Source: Brevibacterium renqingii
GTDB lineage: Bacteria; Actinomycetota; Actinomycetes; Actinomycetales; Brevibacteriaceae
DNA length: 64,000 nt
Reading direction: 5' to 3'
NCBI RefSeq assembly: GCF_017808105.1
Contig: NZ_JADBHF010000003.1
Span: 1-64,000, forward strand
Positions 19,364 through 28,186 of this stretch are shown here, piece after piece (the stretch's first letter is position 1; every line of letters begins with the position of its first letter). Position numbers and translations under genes: made by a program. The notes under the pieces are model-generated. The model worked only from the letters and a program-made list of their open reading frames with translations. It did no database searches and was not told the origin of the DNA.

Positions 19364-20335
19364 ATGAAAAGCGCACTCGTCATCGGCAACGGGCAGATCG
19401 GTTCCGAGATCTCCGCTCAACTCGCGGCACTCGGCGTCTCGGCGCGAATCGCCACCCGCACAGGTGCCGGCAAGCAGGCACCAGTCGGTGTGAGCGCTGC
19501 CGGTTCGGCATCATCTCTCGCACACTCTTCTGCTTCTGCTCCCGCTCCCGTGCACATCAAGTCCGATGCCAGCGATCGGGATCAGCTGGCCCGGGCTGCC
19601 GAGGGCGTCGATGCGATCTTCGCCTGCGCTCATGCGCCCTATGACAGTCGGAAGTGGGAGCAGATACTGCCGGGGTTGGACTCGGTCGTCCTCGATACCG
19701 CTGACGAGCTGGGCATCCCTGTCGTCTTCCCCGAATCCGTGTACGCCTTCGCCGGCCTCGGTGCGCCGATCACCGAGACCTCCCCCTTCGCTCCGGTCGA
19801 GGACAAGGGACGGATCCGCAAGCGCCTACTCGAGGCCCGCGCCGCGCATTCTGCCGTCAGCGCCAGCGTCGTCGCCGGCGATCTGCTGGGACGCAGCGCC
19901 GAACCCTGGTCCTCGGTCGTGCGGATGTGCATCACCGAGCCCATCTCCAAGGGTCGCCGGGCCGTGGTTCCCGCTCGCACCGACGTCGCTCACGGCATCA
20001 CCGTCATCGCCGATCATGCAGCCGCGATGATCCGCTCCGCGCAGCTGCTCGAGGATGCCCCCGCGGGGACGCACCGGCTGTTCATCGCCCCGGCGTCGAA
20101 TCCGACTCTCGGCGAGATCGCCGAGTTCACCTCGAACTCTCTCGGTCAGAAGCCCAAGCGTCCCGTCTCGGTCCCGCGCTGGGTGACACGGGCGGCAGGC
20201 GTCGCCGAACGCTCCTTCTTCGAGCTCAACCGCCTAGCCCCGATCTGGTACTCCCCCTGCGTCATCTCCCCTGGCAAGCTCGCGGCCGAGGTCGGCACCA
20301 CCGATTGGCGTGAAGGCGTGCGGCAGATGCTCTGA
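19364..20335 (+). CDS. NAD(P)-binding, NmrA/epimerase-like reductase
   Basis: The 323-residue product has an N-terminal Rossmann motif (SALVIGNGQIGSEISAQLAALG), an Ala/Ser-rich insert near residues 40-60, and the FPESVYAFAGLG stretch seen in atypical short-chain dehydrogenases and NmrA-like proteins. No YxxxK is evident, so catalysis is uncertain. ATG 19364 follows GGGAGG at normal spacing; the frame is open slightly further upstream, into the operators. It is probably the target of the divergent TetR repressor, a common layout for stress or xenobiotic reductases. Confidence 0.85.
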   Translation: MKSALVIGNGQIGSEISAQLAALGVSARIATRTGAGKQAPVGVSAAGSASSLAHSSASAPAPVHIKSDASDRDQLARAAEGVDAIFACAHAPYDSRKWEQILPGLDSVVLDTADELGIPVVFPESVYAFAGLGAPITETSPFAPVEDKGRIRKRLLEARAAHSAVSASVVAGDLLGRSAEPWSSVVRMCITEPISKGRRAVVPARTDVAHGITVIADHAAAMIRSAQLLEDAPAGTHRLFIAPASNPTLGEIAEFTSNSLGQKPKRPVSVPRWVTRAAGVAERSFFELNRLAPIWYSPCVISPGKLAAEVGTTDWREGVRQML

Positions 20336-20354
20336 GGCTGTCCGCTCGAGAAGC

Positions 20355-21680
20355 TCACCGACCCCCTTCGATTTCGGAACTTGCAGCGCGGCTTTCGGCG
20401 CCACGTCGCTGCTTCCCCTTTGCGGCGGGATCGTCGATCTGACCTTCGGATCGCGCGACGATATAGGTTCCGGTGAGATCGCCCGTCACGTTGCACATGG
20501 TGCGGACCATGTCGAGCAGCGCATCCACCCCGGCCACGAGAGCGACAGCGGCGAAGGGCAGACCAGCCTGGGAGATGACAAGCGACAACATGATGAGACC
20601 GGCACCGGGGACGCCGGCGGTGCCGATCGAGGCCAGCACACCGACGGCCACGATCTCGAGCATCTGCACCAAGGACAGATCAACTCCGGAGACATTGGCG
20701 ACGAACATCGCTGAGACGCCGACGTACAAGGCAGTGCCGTCCATGTTGATCGTCGCGCCTAACGGAAGGCTGAATCCGTAGGTGCTCTCTGAGATGCCGA
20801 GCTTCTCCGCGGCGCGCATACTCACCGGCAGGCTTCCGCTCGAAGAGCGCGTCACGTACGCAGTCAGCATCGGCTCCTTCGCGGCGCCGAAGAACCGTCG
20901 GACGTTGAGCCTGAAAGCGAGCAGGATCAGAACATACACGCCGATCATCAGCGCAACACCCAAATACACGTTGACCGTCAGTTGGAGCATGGGCAGCAGT
21001 GAGTCGGCTCCGGTCTCGCCGACGACAACCGCGATCAGGGCGAAGACACCGATCGGCCCGTACTCGAGCACGCCCCGCACGATCTTGAACATGATCTCCG
21101 ACCCTGCGTCAGACAGCTTCTTCACCGGTTCCGCCAGGCTGCGCATCCATTCGCTATCGCTGTACAGCATGGATCCCAACGCGAGACCGGCGATGACAGA
21201 AACGAAAATGACAGCGAGTACGTTGCCTTCGGCCATCGCGCTGACGATGTTCTCCGGAACGATGTTCAGAAATGTGTCGACAAGCGAAGGGGCTTGCTCA
21301 GGTTCCTCTCCGGTGCCCGGCATGTCGAGTCCCTTGCCCGGGCTGATGATCAGAGCGAGCCCGAGGCCCAGGGCGATGGCAACGGCCGAAGTGACCAGAT
21401 AGTACCCGAAGACTTTTCCACCGACTCGGCCGAGATTGGCTGGGGAGACGGACGCGGCACCCGAGAGCAGCGTCAAAAATACCAGGGGGATCACAAGCAT
21501 CTGCAGCAGACGCAAGAACAGATCGCCTAATGGCTGCACTACGGCGATCGGCGGACCCACGATCAGTCCCACAATCAAGCCGAGCACCAACGCTATAGCG
21601 AACTTCCAGATCAGTGGAAATGCCAAATACCGTTGCCATGGGGTTCTGCGTTCCGGTGAAGCTGGTTTCACGTCTGCCAT
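20355..21680 (-). CDS. Dicarboxylate/amino-acid:cation symporter (DAACS family)
   Basis: The 441-residue protein has the GltP/DctA fold: eight membrane spans and two re-entrant loops. Diagnostic motifs are SSSGSLPVSMRAAEKLG in hairpin 1, LGATINMDGTALY in span 7, and AGVPGAGLIMLSLVISQAGLP in hairpin 2. It takes up C4-dicarboxylates or glutamate/aspartate with protons or sodium; the exact choice cannot be told. A 226-base gap upstream holds its promoter region and no gene. It converges with the NmrA-like gene, with only about 20 bases between stops. Confidence 0.93.
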   Translation of the reverse strand: MADVKPASPERRTPWQRYLAFPLIWKFAIALVLGLIVGLIVGPPIAVVQPLGDLFLRLLQMLVIPLVFLTLLSGAASVSPANLGRVGGKVFGYYLVTSAVAIALGLGLALIISPGKGLDMPGTGEEPEQAPSLVDTFLNIVPENIVSAMAEGNVLAVIFVSVIAGLALGSMLYSDSEWMRSLAEPVKKLSDAGSEIMFKIVRGVLEYGPIGVFALIAVVVGETGADSLLPMLQLTVNVYLGVALMIGVYVLILLAFRLNVRRFFGAAKEPMLTAYVTRSSSGSLPVSMRAAEKLGISESTYGFSLPLGATINMDGTALYVGVSAMFVANVSGVDLSLVQMLEIVAVGVLASIGTAGVPGAGLIMLSLVISQAGLPFAAVALVAGVDALLDMVRTMCNVTGDLTGTYIVARSEGQIDDPAAKGKQRRGAESRAASSEIEGGR

Positions 21681-21906
21681 GAGTCATCTCTCCTACAGGT
21701 TCGTGTTCGAATTCTCCACACCTCGTTGTGAGGGGAGAACACGGTGAGTCATTGATCTCGACCGGGCTGGCGACGCCGGAGTGACTGTGGTCGCGACTGT
21801 CGCCCATGACTGATAAGCATAGGCGTGTCGCCCGGGCACACTCGCGTCGCTCAGTTCAGGGCCCGAGCAAGCGGCTCAGCCTCATCGCCTCGGGTGACGA
21901 AACGGG

Positions 21907-22743
21907 TCAGGACTCGACGAGGCGGATGGCCAGCGAGTCGATCTTCGATACGAGTTCCTCATCGCCGGCCACGGCTTCCTGGAACCGGCGCACTTCGTCC
22001 TGCGGGACTTCGGATTCGACGCCGAGGGTGATGCCGAGCTCCGGCCCGCCGAGGTGGACGCTGTTGCTGCCGGGGCTGACGGCCAGCCGTGCCAACCAGG
22101 GAAACGACTCGGCGATGGCACGCAGACGGTGGGCCACCTCGGCGTCGGCCCAGGCCGGGGTCCACGGCTGGGACTGGACGAAGGCGAACATGGCCGGGCG
22201 GCGCAGCAGGAACGAGAACTCTGCGCCCGGGTCGAGGACGACGAGCTGGGACTCGGCCTCGATCGCTCCGAGCACGAGCCGTTCGGATTCGATCGGCACC
22301 GGCCGGGCATCCGGATGCCAGGCCGTCAGCGGCGGGATTCCGGAGAAGCCCGGAGTGCACTCACGTCCGTCTTCGGCCTGCAGTCGGACCATCGCCATCT
22401 CCGAGGAATTGTCGGACATCAGCCCGTTCTCCCCGACCTCCTGGTCGACGACCATGGGCACGATCGGAGCGTACAGCCTGGTCTCGGACAATGCGGAGAC
22501 GACCAGCTGGTGCGCCTCGGGATCCAGCGGCGAGGCCGCGACCTGCTGCATCGCTTCGAGGAGGGCGGCATCGGCCAAGCCGCTGTCGCCGGAGAACGGG
22601 TTGGGCCTGAGGTCCCGCCCGGCCCAGGCCTGCCCGGCCGAGTCCGTGGGCCCGTTCGGTCGGGCGGCATCCTGCGACTTCGCCGGATCCTGCGACTCCG
22701 CCGGGTTCTCTCCGCCTTCGGAACCGTGTGAGTGCGTGCTCAA
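21907..22743 (-). CDS. SseB-family protein at the end of the his operon
   Basis: The 278-residue product has a disordered N-terminus rich in Glu/Ser/Gly/Pro, then an SseB-like N-domain (residues 55-180, LYAPIVPMVVD, TPGFSGIPPLTAW) and a C-terminal SseB-like half (SVHLGGPELGITLGVESEVP). The role of actinobacterial SseB proteins is unclear. TTG 22741-22743 starts four bases after the priA stop, so translation is probably coupled to priA. Genes of this family next to priA are common in actinobacteria. Confidence 0.8.
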   Translation of the reverse strand: MSTHSHGSEGGENPAESQDPAKSQDAARPNGPTDSAGQAWAGRDLRPNPFSGDSGLADAALLEAMQQVAASPLDPEAHQLVVSALSETRLYAPIVPMVVDQEVGENGLMSDNSSEMAMVRLQAEDGRECTPGFSGIPPLTAWHPDARPVPIESERLVLGAIEAESQLVVLDPGAEFSFLLRRPAMFAFVQSQPWTPAWADAEVAHRLRAIAESFPWLARLAVSPGSNSVHLGGPELGITLGVESEVPQDEVRRFQEAVAGDEELVSKIDSLAIRLVES

Positions 22744-22747
22744 ACGA

Positions 22748-23485
22748 TCACCGCCCCGCGACGTCGAGGGCTTCTTCCAGAGTGAACTTGCCGGCGTAGA
22801 GCGCCTTGCCCACAATCGCGGAGTCGACGCCGAAGCGCACGAGTTCGCGCAGGGCGCGCAGATCGTCGAGGCTCGAGACTCCGCCCGAGGCCACGATCGG
22901 GGCGTCGGTCTTCTCGGCCAGGGACTTCAGCAGTTCGACGTTCGGTCCCTGCAGGGTCCCGTCCTTGCGCACATCGGTGACGACATAACGGGCACAGCCG
23001 GCGGCCTCGAGCGTTTCGAGCACCTCGTAGAGGTCGCCGCCGTCCTGCGTCCAGCCGCGCGCTGCAAGGGTGGTGCCGCGGACGTCGAGCCCGATGGCGA
23101 CCTGGTCGCCGAAGCGGGTGATCATCTCGGCCGTCCACTCAGGGTTCTCAAGTGCTGCGGTGCCGATGTTCACGCGCTCGGCGCCGGTGTCGAGCGCGCG
23201 CTCCAGGCTCTCGGTGTCACGGATCCCGCCGGAGAGTTCGACCTTGATGCCCACGGCCTTGACGACCTGGTTGAGCAGGTCGGAGTTCGAACCGCGTCCG
23301 AATGCCGCGTCGAGGTCGACGAGGTGGATCCATTCGGCTCCCCTGTTCTCGAAGTCCTGAGCCGCGTCGATGGGTGAGCCGTAGTCGGTCTCGGTGCCGG
23401 CTTCGCCCTGGACGAGGCGGACGGCTTTGCCGTCGGCGACGTCGACCGCGGGAAGGAGGACGAGCTTGTTCGAAGTGTCTGTCAT
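22748..23485 (-). CDS. priA: Bifunctional phosphoribosyl isomerase A (HisA/TrpF)
   Basis: The 245-residue TIM barrel begins [23 protein letters not shown] and carries [20 protein letters not shown] and [12 protein letters not shown] phosphate-binding loops. Actinobacteria lack a separate TrpF, and PriA does both the ProFAR isomerisation of histidine synthesis and the PRA isomerisation of tryptophan synthesis. Dual use is inferred from phylum and operon, not proven by sequence. AAAGG lies five bases before ATG 23485. It sits between hisH and the sseB-like gene. Confidence 0.93.
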   Translation of the reverse strand: MTDTSNKLVLLPAVDVADGKAVRLVQGEAGTETDYGSPIDAAQDFENRGAEWIHLVDLDAAFGRGSNSDLLNQVVKAVGIKVELSGGIRDTESLERALDTGAERVNIGTAALENPEWTAEMITRFGDQVAIGLDVRGTTLAARGWTQDGGDLYEVLETLEAAGCARYVVTDVRKDGTLQGPNVELLKSLAEKTDAPIVASGGVSSLDDLRALRELVRFGVDSAIVGKALYAGKFTLEEALDVAGR

Positions 23486-23543
23486 TGTGACCTTTCTGCA
23501 CGGGGTGCCACGGGTTTCGGCCAATGGTAGTGGGTGGGCTCGC

Positions 23544-24170
23544 TCAGGAGCCGGGTGTCTGCGCCGCGAAGGATCCGAGCCAGTTGCGCAGCAGCCTGGC
23601 TCCGGCCTCGGCGGATTTCTCGGGATGGAACTGGGCGGCCCAGGTGGTGCCGTCCTCGACGGCGGCGATGAACTCGCCGCCGTGGCGGGCGGTGGTCACC
23701 GTGGTGCCGGCAGGCGGGTCGCCGGCGGCGTAGGAGTGGACGAAGTAGAAGCGCTCGTCACGGATGCCGGCGAACATCTCCGAGTCCTCCGGGGCGCTGA
23801 CCTGCGACCATCCCATGTGCGGTACGACAGTGGCGGCCAGGGCGGTGACCGCTCCGGGCCACAGTCCGATGCCCTCGGTCTCGACTCCGTGCTCATGCCC
23901 GCGGGCGAAGAACACCTGGAGGCCGACGCAGATGCCCAGCAGCGGGCGGCCCTGTTCGTGGCGGGTGCGGATGAGTTCAACTCCCCCGACGTTCTCGAGT
24001 CCGGCCATGACGGCGGAGAAGGCTCCGACGCCGGGGACGAGGAGGCCGTCGGAGTCGTTGATGACATCGTGGTCGGCGGTCAGCGTCACCTCGGCACCGG
24101 CGGCGGCGACCGCTCGCACGGCCGAACGGACGTTGCCGGCTCCGTAGTCGAGGACCGCGACGCTCGTCAT
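23544..24170 (-). CDS. hisH: Imidazole glycerol phosphate synthase subunit HisH
   Basis: This is a class I glutamine amidotransferase of 208 residues that feeds ammonia to HisF. The start [14 protein letters not shown], the nucleophile cysteine in [12 protein letters not shown], and the catalytic His-Glu in QFHPEKS are all present. Its ATG overlaps the stop of the upstream membrane-protein gene by four bases (ATGA), so the two are coupled. HisF is not in the window. Confidence 0.96.
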   Translation of the reverse strand: MTSVAVLDYGAGNVRSAVRAVAAAGAEVTLTADHDVINDSDGLLVPGVGAFSAVMAGLENVGGVELIRTRHEQGRPLLGICVGLQVFFARGHEHGVETEGIGLWPGAVTALAATVVPHMGWSQVSAPEDSEMFAGIRDERFYFVHSYAAGDPPAGTTVTTARHGGEFIAAVEDGTTWAAQFHPEKSAEAGARLLRNWLGSFAAQTPGS

Positions 24171-24769
24171 CGTTTGGCTCCCTTGCTCAGCACGGACCAG
24201 ATCCGCCACAGGGAGAAGCCGAGGACGATGACGCCGAAGACCGCGATGACCCAGGCGACGTTGTTGCCGCCGAGACCCAGCGCGATCCCGAAGGCGGTGA
24301 CGAGTCCGGCGAGGACTGCGGCGATGATCCACAGCAGAGCGGTGCGCGCCACGGCGGCCCGTCCCGGTGTCATGGTCGCGGCGCTGGCCTGCAGCTTCGT
24401 CATCGAATCGGTTCGGATGCTGCCCTCGACGTCGTCGGCCGAGACGGTTTCGAGCAGGAGCTGTTCGAGCACATCGGGCAGGTTCTTCAGCGCCAGACCG
24501 GCCGGCACATCGGATTCGCGGGTGCCGTGGCGGTAGTGTCCGGCGTCGATCTGCTCCTCGCTGCGGACGAGCAGGAGGACTTCGTGTTTGCCGGCGAGCT
24601 TCGAGATCGCCGCGGCCGCCTCGTTGCCGGAGGCCACGTCCGTGTCGTTGAGGACGATTCCGCTGAACTCCCCGATCGGCACGATGGTCCCGGAGATGTT
24701 CGACAGCACACAGGCCGCGGCAAGCTGCTGGGCGACCCCGAATGGGGTCACGACGACGGTGGTGCTCAC
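24167..24769 (-). CDS. Hypothetical two-span membrane protein embedded in the his operon
   Basis: The 200-residue product has a soluble N-terminal part (residues 1-135) with [22 protein letters not shown] and a LLLVRSEEQ strand, then two adjacent membrane spans at about 143-165 and 170-192, and a basic tail. I recognise no family and see no catalytic motif. It overlaps hisB by four bases upstream and hisH by four bases downstream, so it is firmly part of the operon. A link to histidine synthesis is inferred only from this coupling. Confidence 0.75.
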   Translation of the reverse strand: MSTTVVVTPFGVAQQLAAACVLSNISGTIVPIGEFSGIVLNDTDVASGNEAAAAISKLAGKHEVLLLVRSEEQIDAGHYRHGTRESDVPAGLALKNLPDVLEQLLLETVSADDVEGSIRTDSMTKLQASAATMTPGRAAVARTALLWIIAAVLAGLVTAFGIALGLGGNNVAWVIAVFGVIVLGFSLWRIWSVLSKGAKR

Positions 24770-25362
24770 AGGACTCCCTTGGTGCTGGGGACGGAATTGC
24801 TGCGGGGATCTTCCTCCACGGCCGCGCGCAGGGCACGGGCGAAGGCCTTGTACTGGGCCTCGACGATGTGGTGCGGGTCGCGACCGCGCACGAGGTCGAG
24901 GTGGACGGTCAGTCCGCCGTGGAAGGCGATCGACTCGAGCGAGTGGGAGGTCATCGATCCGGTGAAGTGACCGCCGATGAGGTGGTACTGCTGCCCTTCC
25001 GGTTCGCCCTCATGGACGAAGTAGGGACGGCCGGAGACGTCGACGACGCACTGGGCCAGCGCTTCGTCGAGCGGGACGGCGGCGAAGCCGTAGCGGCGGA
25101 TTCCGATCTTGTCGCCGAGGGCCTCGCGCAGGGTCTGGCCGAGCACGATCGAGGTGTCCTCGACGGTGTGGTGGACGTCGATGTGGGTGTCACCGGTGGC
25201 AGTGATGTCGAGGTCGATCATCGAATGCTTCGCCAGGGCCGTGAGCATATGGTCGAAGAACGGCACGCTCGTGGAGATGGTCGAGGCTCCGGTGCCGTCG
25301 AGGTCGACGGACACGGACACCGTGGACTCGGAGGTGGTGCGTGAGTTCTGGGCCTGCCTCAT
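24766..25362 (-). CDS. hisB: Imidazoleglycerol-phosphate dehydratase
   Basis: The 198-residue enzyme dehydrates imidazole glycerol phosphate to imidazole acetol phosphate. It shows the metal-binding histidine motifs [13 protein letters not shown] and DVHHTVEDT and, in the second half, the related [15 protein letters not shown]. It is the monofunctional form without a phosphatase domain. ATG 25360-25362 overlaps the hisC stop by four bases, and its own stop overlaps the next gene by four bases. Confidence 0.97.
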   Translation of the reverse strand: MRQAQNSRTTSESTVSVSVDLDGTGASTISTSVPFFDHMLTALAKHSMIDLDITATGDTHIDVHHTVEDTSIVLGQTLREALGDKIGIRRYGFAAVPLDEALAQCVVDVSGRPYFVHEGEPEGQQYHLIGGHFTGSMTSHSLESIAFHGGLTVHLDLVRGRDPHHIVEAQYKAFARALRAAVEEDPRSNSVPSTKGVL

Positions 25363-26588
25363 GGAGTGCCTTTCGTCGGGGCGGCGGGTGACGGAGTGGA
25401 GCTGTGGGGCGCGTCTTCGGACGAGTGTGGGCCGTCGATCGGATGCACATCTCCGGCCGGTGGTGCGGCGAGGATGTCCGGGGATTCGGCGAGGATCTCG
25501 TCGATCGCGGTCAGGAACGCCTCGGTCTCGTCCTCGGTGCCGGCGTTGACGCGGGCGTGGCCGTCGATGCCGATGTCGCGGATGAGCACTCCGCGGTCGA
25601 GCAGCTTCTGCCACAGCTCGGCCGGTGAGGAGATATTGCCGAAGAGCACGAAGTTCGAATCGCTGTCGTGGACGCTGAAGCCGACCTTCGCGAGGTGGGC
25701 CGACATCCGGTTGCGGGAATCGATGAGTCGGTCGACGTTGCCCAGCAGCACGTCAGCGTGTTCGAGTGCGGTGCAGGCGAGCACCTGTGTGACCTCGGAC
25801 AGGTGATAGGGCAGGCGGACGAGGCGCAGGACGTCGATGAGATCGGGATCGGCGATCGCGTAGCCCAGACGCAGCCCCGCACAGGCGAAGGCTTTGCTCA
25901 TAGTGCGGGAGACGACGAGGCGGGGACGGCCCTCGAGCAGAGTCATGGCCGAGGGTTTGGCCGGGCGGGAGAACTCCGCGTAGGCCTCATCGACGATGAC
26001 GATCCCCGAGCAGTTGTCGTAGGCCGCTTCGATGACGTCGAGCCCGATCGAGGTGCCGGTCGGGTTGTTCGGGGTGCAGAGGAAGACGATGTCGGGGTCG
26101 ATCCGTGCGACCTCGGCGGCGACGGTGTCGGCGTCGAGCGTGAAGTCGTCCTTGCGGTCGACGCTGAGCCAGCTGGCTCCCGTTCCGGTTGTGATCAGCG
26201 GATGCATCGAATAGGACGGCGTGAAGCCGAGCACGGTGCGGCCGGGTCCGCCGAAGGCCTGGACGATATGGCTGAGGACCTCGTTCGAACCGTTCGCGGC
26301 CCAGATCATTGCGGGGTCGAGCTCGACGCTGTCCCCGGCACGTTCGTTGATGCCGGTGAGATAGGTGACGAGGTGTTCACGCAGTGCGGTGAACTCACGA
26401 TCGGGGTAACGGTTGAGTCCGGAGAAGTGATCGTTGACGGCGGCACGCATGCTGTCGACGACGACGTCCGGGAGCGGATAGGCGTTCTCATTGACGTTGA
26501 GCTGGACCGGCACGTCGAGGTGCGGAGCCCCGTAGGGCTTGAGGCCGGCGAGGTCGGAACGCACTGGCAGAGATTCGAAGTTTCCCAC
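25359..26588 (-). CDS. hisC: Histidinol-phosphate aminotransferase
   Basis: This 409-residue fold-type I PLP enzyme is the first gene of the his cluster in the window. It has [14 protein letters not shown] near the start, IVDEAYAEF, and the Schiff-base lysine in [18 protein letters not shown]. It transaminates imidazole acetol phosphate with glutamate. The C-terminal 35 residues are a Pro/Ser/Ala-rich tail beyond the normal fold. hisD is not visible upstream; the next gene on this strand is the LysM protein. Confidence 0.96.
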   Translation of the reverse strand: MGNFESLPVRSDLAGLKPYGAPHLDVPVQLNVNENAYPLPDVVVDSMRAAVNDHFSGLNRYPDREFTALREHLVTYLTGINERAGDSVELDPAMIWAANGSNEVLSHIVQAFGGPGRTVLGFTPSYSMHPLITTGTGASWLSVDRKDDFTLDADTVAAEVARIDPDIVFLCTPNNPTGTSIGLDVIEAAYDNCSGIVIVDEAYAEFSRPAKPSAMTLLEGRPRLVVSRTMSKAFACAGLRLGYAIADPDLIDVLRLVRLPYHLSEVTQVLACTALEHADVLLGNVDRLIDSRNRMSAHLAKVGFSVHDSDSNFVLFGNISSPAELWQKLLDRGVLIRDIGIDGHARVNAGTEDETEAFLTAIDEILAESPDILAAPPAGDVHPIDGPHSSEDAPHSSTPSPAAPTKGTP

Positions 26589-26608
26589 GCGATCATTCTA
26601 CCGAGAGA

Positions 26609-26632
26609 CCCCCGCCGCCCGGGCGGCGGGTC
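26609..26632. terminator. G/C palindrome between the LysM gene and hisC
   Basis: CCCGCCGCCC and GGGCGGCGGG abut directly (26611-26630) and extend by one or two bases on each side. It lies between the end of the LysM gene and the start of hisC on the minus strand, so it may end SOS-driven transcription before the his operon. With no loop or T-run, the call is tentative. Confidence 0.35.
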
Positions 26633-26711
26633 GGGGCGCGAGACTCGGTGACGACTCCCCTTCCTCAACGGATCCCGGAAGGATCTGCGGCCTCCTCAGT
26701 TGGGCGCAGAC

Positions 26712-27050
26712 TCAGCGGACAGGGACGTCGAGGGTCTGGCCGGGGTGGACGGTCGGGGTCGTCAGATGGTTGATCTCGGCGATATCGGCCACGACATCAC
26801 GGGTGTCACGGTCGAGACCGAGGTTCGACGCCACGGTCCACAGCGATTCGCCCTCGCCGACGACGACCGCATCGGCGTCGATGCCGATGCTCTCGGTCTC
26901 CGATTCGGCGACAGCAGCGGCCGAGAACGACTGAGTGGCGAGGAGGAGCGCTCCGCCGATGACGACGAGAGCAATGAGCAGGGTCCGGAGAAGGCGCACG
27001 GCCTGGCGTCCACGCGTGGTCAGGCGCAGCCCGGTGTTCTGTGCAGACAT
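26712..27050 (-). CDS. LysM-domain membrane protein, likely SOS cell-division inhibitor (YneA/DivS/ChiZ type)
   Basis: The 112-residue product has a basic N-terminus, one membrane span at about residues 22-43 (TLLIALVVIGGALLLATQSF) and a C-terminal LysM domain from about 62 (VVVGEGESLWTVASNLG to HPGQTLDVPV). It is divergent from lexA, and three LexA boxes lie between them, so it should be induced by DNA damage. The same arrangement holds for YneA in Bacillus, DivS in Corynebacterium and ChiZ (Rv2719c) in Mycobacterium, which delay division during repair. The role here is inferred from architecture and context. Confidence 0.85.
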   Translation of the reverse strand: MSAQNTGLRLTTRGRQAVRLLRTLLIALVVIGGALLLATQSFSAAAVAESETESIGIDADAVVVGEGESLWTVASNLGLDRDTRDVVADIAEINHLTTPTVHPGQTLDVPVR

Positions 27051-27091
27051 CGCATTACCTCTTTCATTCGTACGATTCCACCAGCAATCGG

Positions 27092-27107
27092 TAGAACGTC
27101 TGTTCTA
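27092..27107. promoter_or_regulatory. LexA (SOS) box 1
   Basis: TAGAACGTCTGTTCTA is a perfect palindrome matching the Gram-positive CGAAC-N4-GTTCG pattern except at the outer bases. It lies 42 bases upstream of the LysM gene and is probably its main operator. Confidence 0.8.
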
Positions 27108-27120
27108 TTCAACATGCCAA

Positions 27121-27136
27121 TCGAACAAATGTCCAG
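27121..27136. promoter_or_regulatory. LexA box 2 (degenerate)
   Basis: TCGAACAAATGTCCAG has an intact left half-site (TCGAAC) but a poor right half. Its position between two better boxes suggests a weaker cooperative site. Confidence 0.5.
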
Positions 27137-27142
27137 TCCAAC

Positions 27143-27158
27143 TCGAACATCTATGCGA
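27143..27158. promoter_or_regulatory. LexA box 3
   Basis: TCGAACATCTATGCGA has a full left half-site and a partial right half. It lies on the lexA side of the shared promoter region and probably mediates lexA autorepression. Confidence 0.55.
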
Positions 27159-27284
27159 CAATGAGAGGGAACCAGCGTTGTTGATCGATCTGTCAGAACC
27201 ATCTCAGTCGGCACTGACACGAGAATCCCCGAAGCGGGGATCGCAGGGTTCGGCGGCAGGGAATAGAACGAAGGGGAACGAGCA

Positions 27285-28040
27285 ATGGTTCAGAACAAGC
27301 GAGGCAGAGGCCGCCCGCGCAACGAGGATGTTGCCAGTGAGATCGCTGCCGCCCGCAGCGATGACGAGGTCGTCGAGATCCCAGAGGGATCGTCCGGAGA
27401 GGGCGATTTCCGCCTCACTCCCCGGCAGCGCCTCGTCCTCGAGACCATCGAACGCGCCGTCGTGACCAACGGCTATCCGCCGAGCATGCGCGAGATCGGC
27501 AAGGCCGCCGGGCTCGCCTCGCTCTCGAGCGTCGCCCACCAGCTCTCGCAGCTCGAACGCCTCGGCTATGTCCGCCGTGATCCGAAGCGTCCCCGCGCCA
27601 TCGAGGTCGTCAATCCCTTCGAAGAGGAAGAGGCCGAGCGCGCGAAGTTCGAGGAGCTGTCGAACAACACCGTCCAGGTGCCCGTCGTCGGGCGCATCGC
27701 CGCCGGTGGCCCGATCCTGGCCGAGCAGGAGGTCGACGACGTCTTCTCCCTGCCGACCCAGGTCGTCGGCTCCGGCGACATGTTCCTGCTCAAGGTCGTC
27801 GGCGACTCGATGATCGACGCCGCCATCTGCCACGACGACTGGGTGGTCGTGCGCAAGCAGCACACCGCCGACAACGGTCAGATCGTCGCGGCCCTGCTCG
27901 ACGGCGAGGCCACGGTGAAGACGCTCAAGCGCAAGGCCGGACAGCAGTGGCTGCTGCCGCAGAACGAGAACTACGAGCCCATCGACGGCAATTTCGCCCA
28001 GATCATGGGGCTCGTCGTCGCGGTCATCCGTCGCCTCTGA
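27285..28040 (+). CDS. lexA: LexA repressor
   Basis: LexA represses the SOS regulon and cuts itself when RecA is activated. In the 251-residue product the winged helix-turn-helix spans about 42-108 ([31 protein letters not shown]). The Ala140-Gly141 cleavage site is in [10 protein letters not shown], the nucleophile is Ser175 in VVGDSMID, and the base is Lys212 in [10 protein letters not shown]. An N-terminal extension of about 40 charged residues precedes the HTH, as in other actinobacterial LexA proteins. GGGGAACG serves as a weak Shine-Dalgarno sequence. The leader carries LexA boxes. Confidence 0.97.
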   Translation: MVQNKRGRGRPRNEDVASEIAAARSDDEVVEIPEGSSGEGDFRLTPRQRLVLETIERAVVTNGYPPSMREIGKAAGLASLSSVAHQLSQLERLGYVRRDPKRPRAIEVVNPFEEEEAERAKFEELSNNTVQVPVVGRIAAGGPILAEQEVDDVFSLPTQVVGSGDMFLLKVVGDSMIDAAICHDDWVVVRKQHTADNGQIVAALLDGEATVKTLKRKAGQQWLLPQNENYEPIDGNFAQIMGLVVAVIRRL

Positions 28041-28151
28041 GGTCTCGTCGTCCGTCGCCTCTCAGGCCTCGGAGAGCCTCCGTCCGCGCTGACTTCTCCG
28101 AAAGCCTGCGCCGGCGCTGAGACCCGGGAAGGTCTCCGCAGCCGGGGAACA

Positions 28152-28184
28152 GAACGCCCGCGAACAGTCCGTTCGCGGGCGTTC
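28152..28184. terminator. Bidirectional terminator between lexA and the helicase gene
   Basis: The arms GAACGCCCGCGAAC and GTTCGCGGGCGTTC form a perfect 14-bp stem with a five-base loop, followed by TCTCATT on the plus strand. It lies in the gap between the convergent lexA and helicase genes. Confidence 0.8.
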
Positions 28185-28186
28185 TC

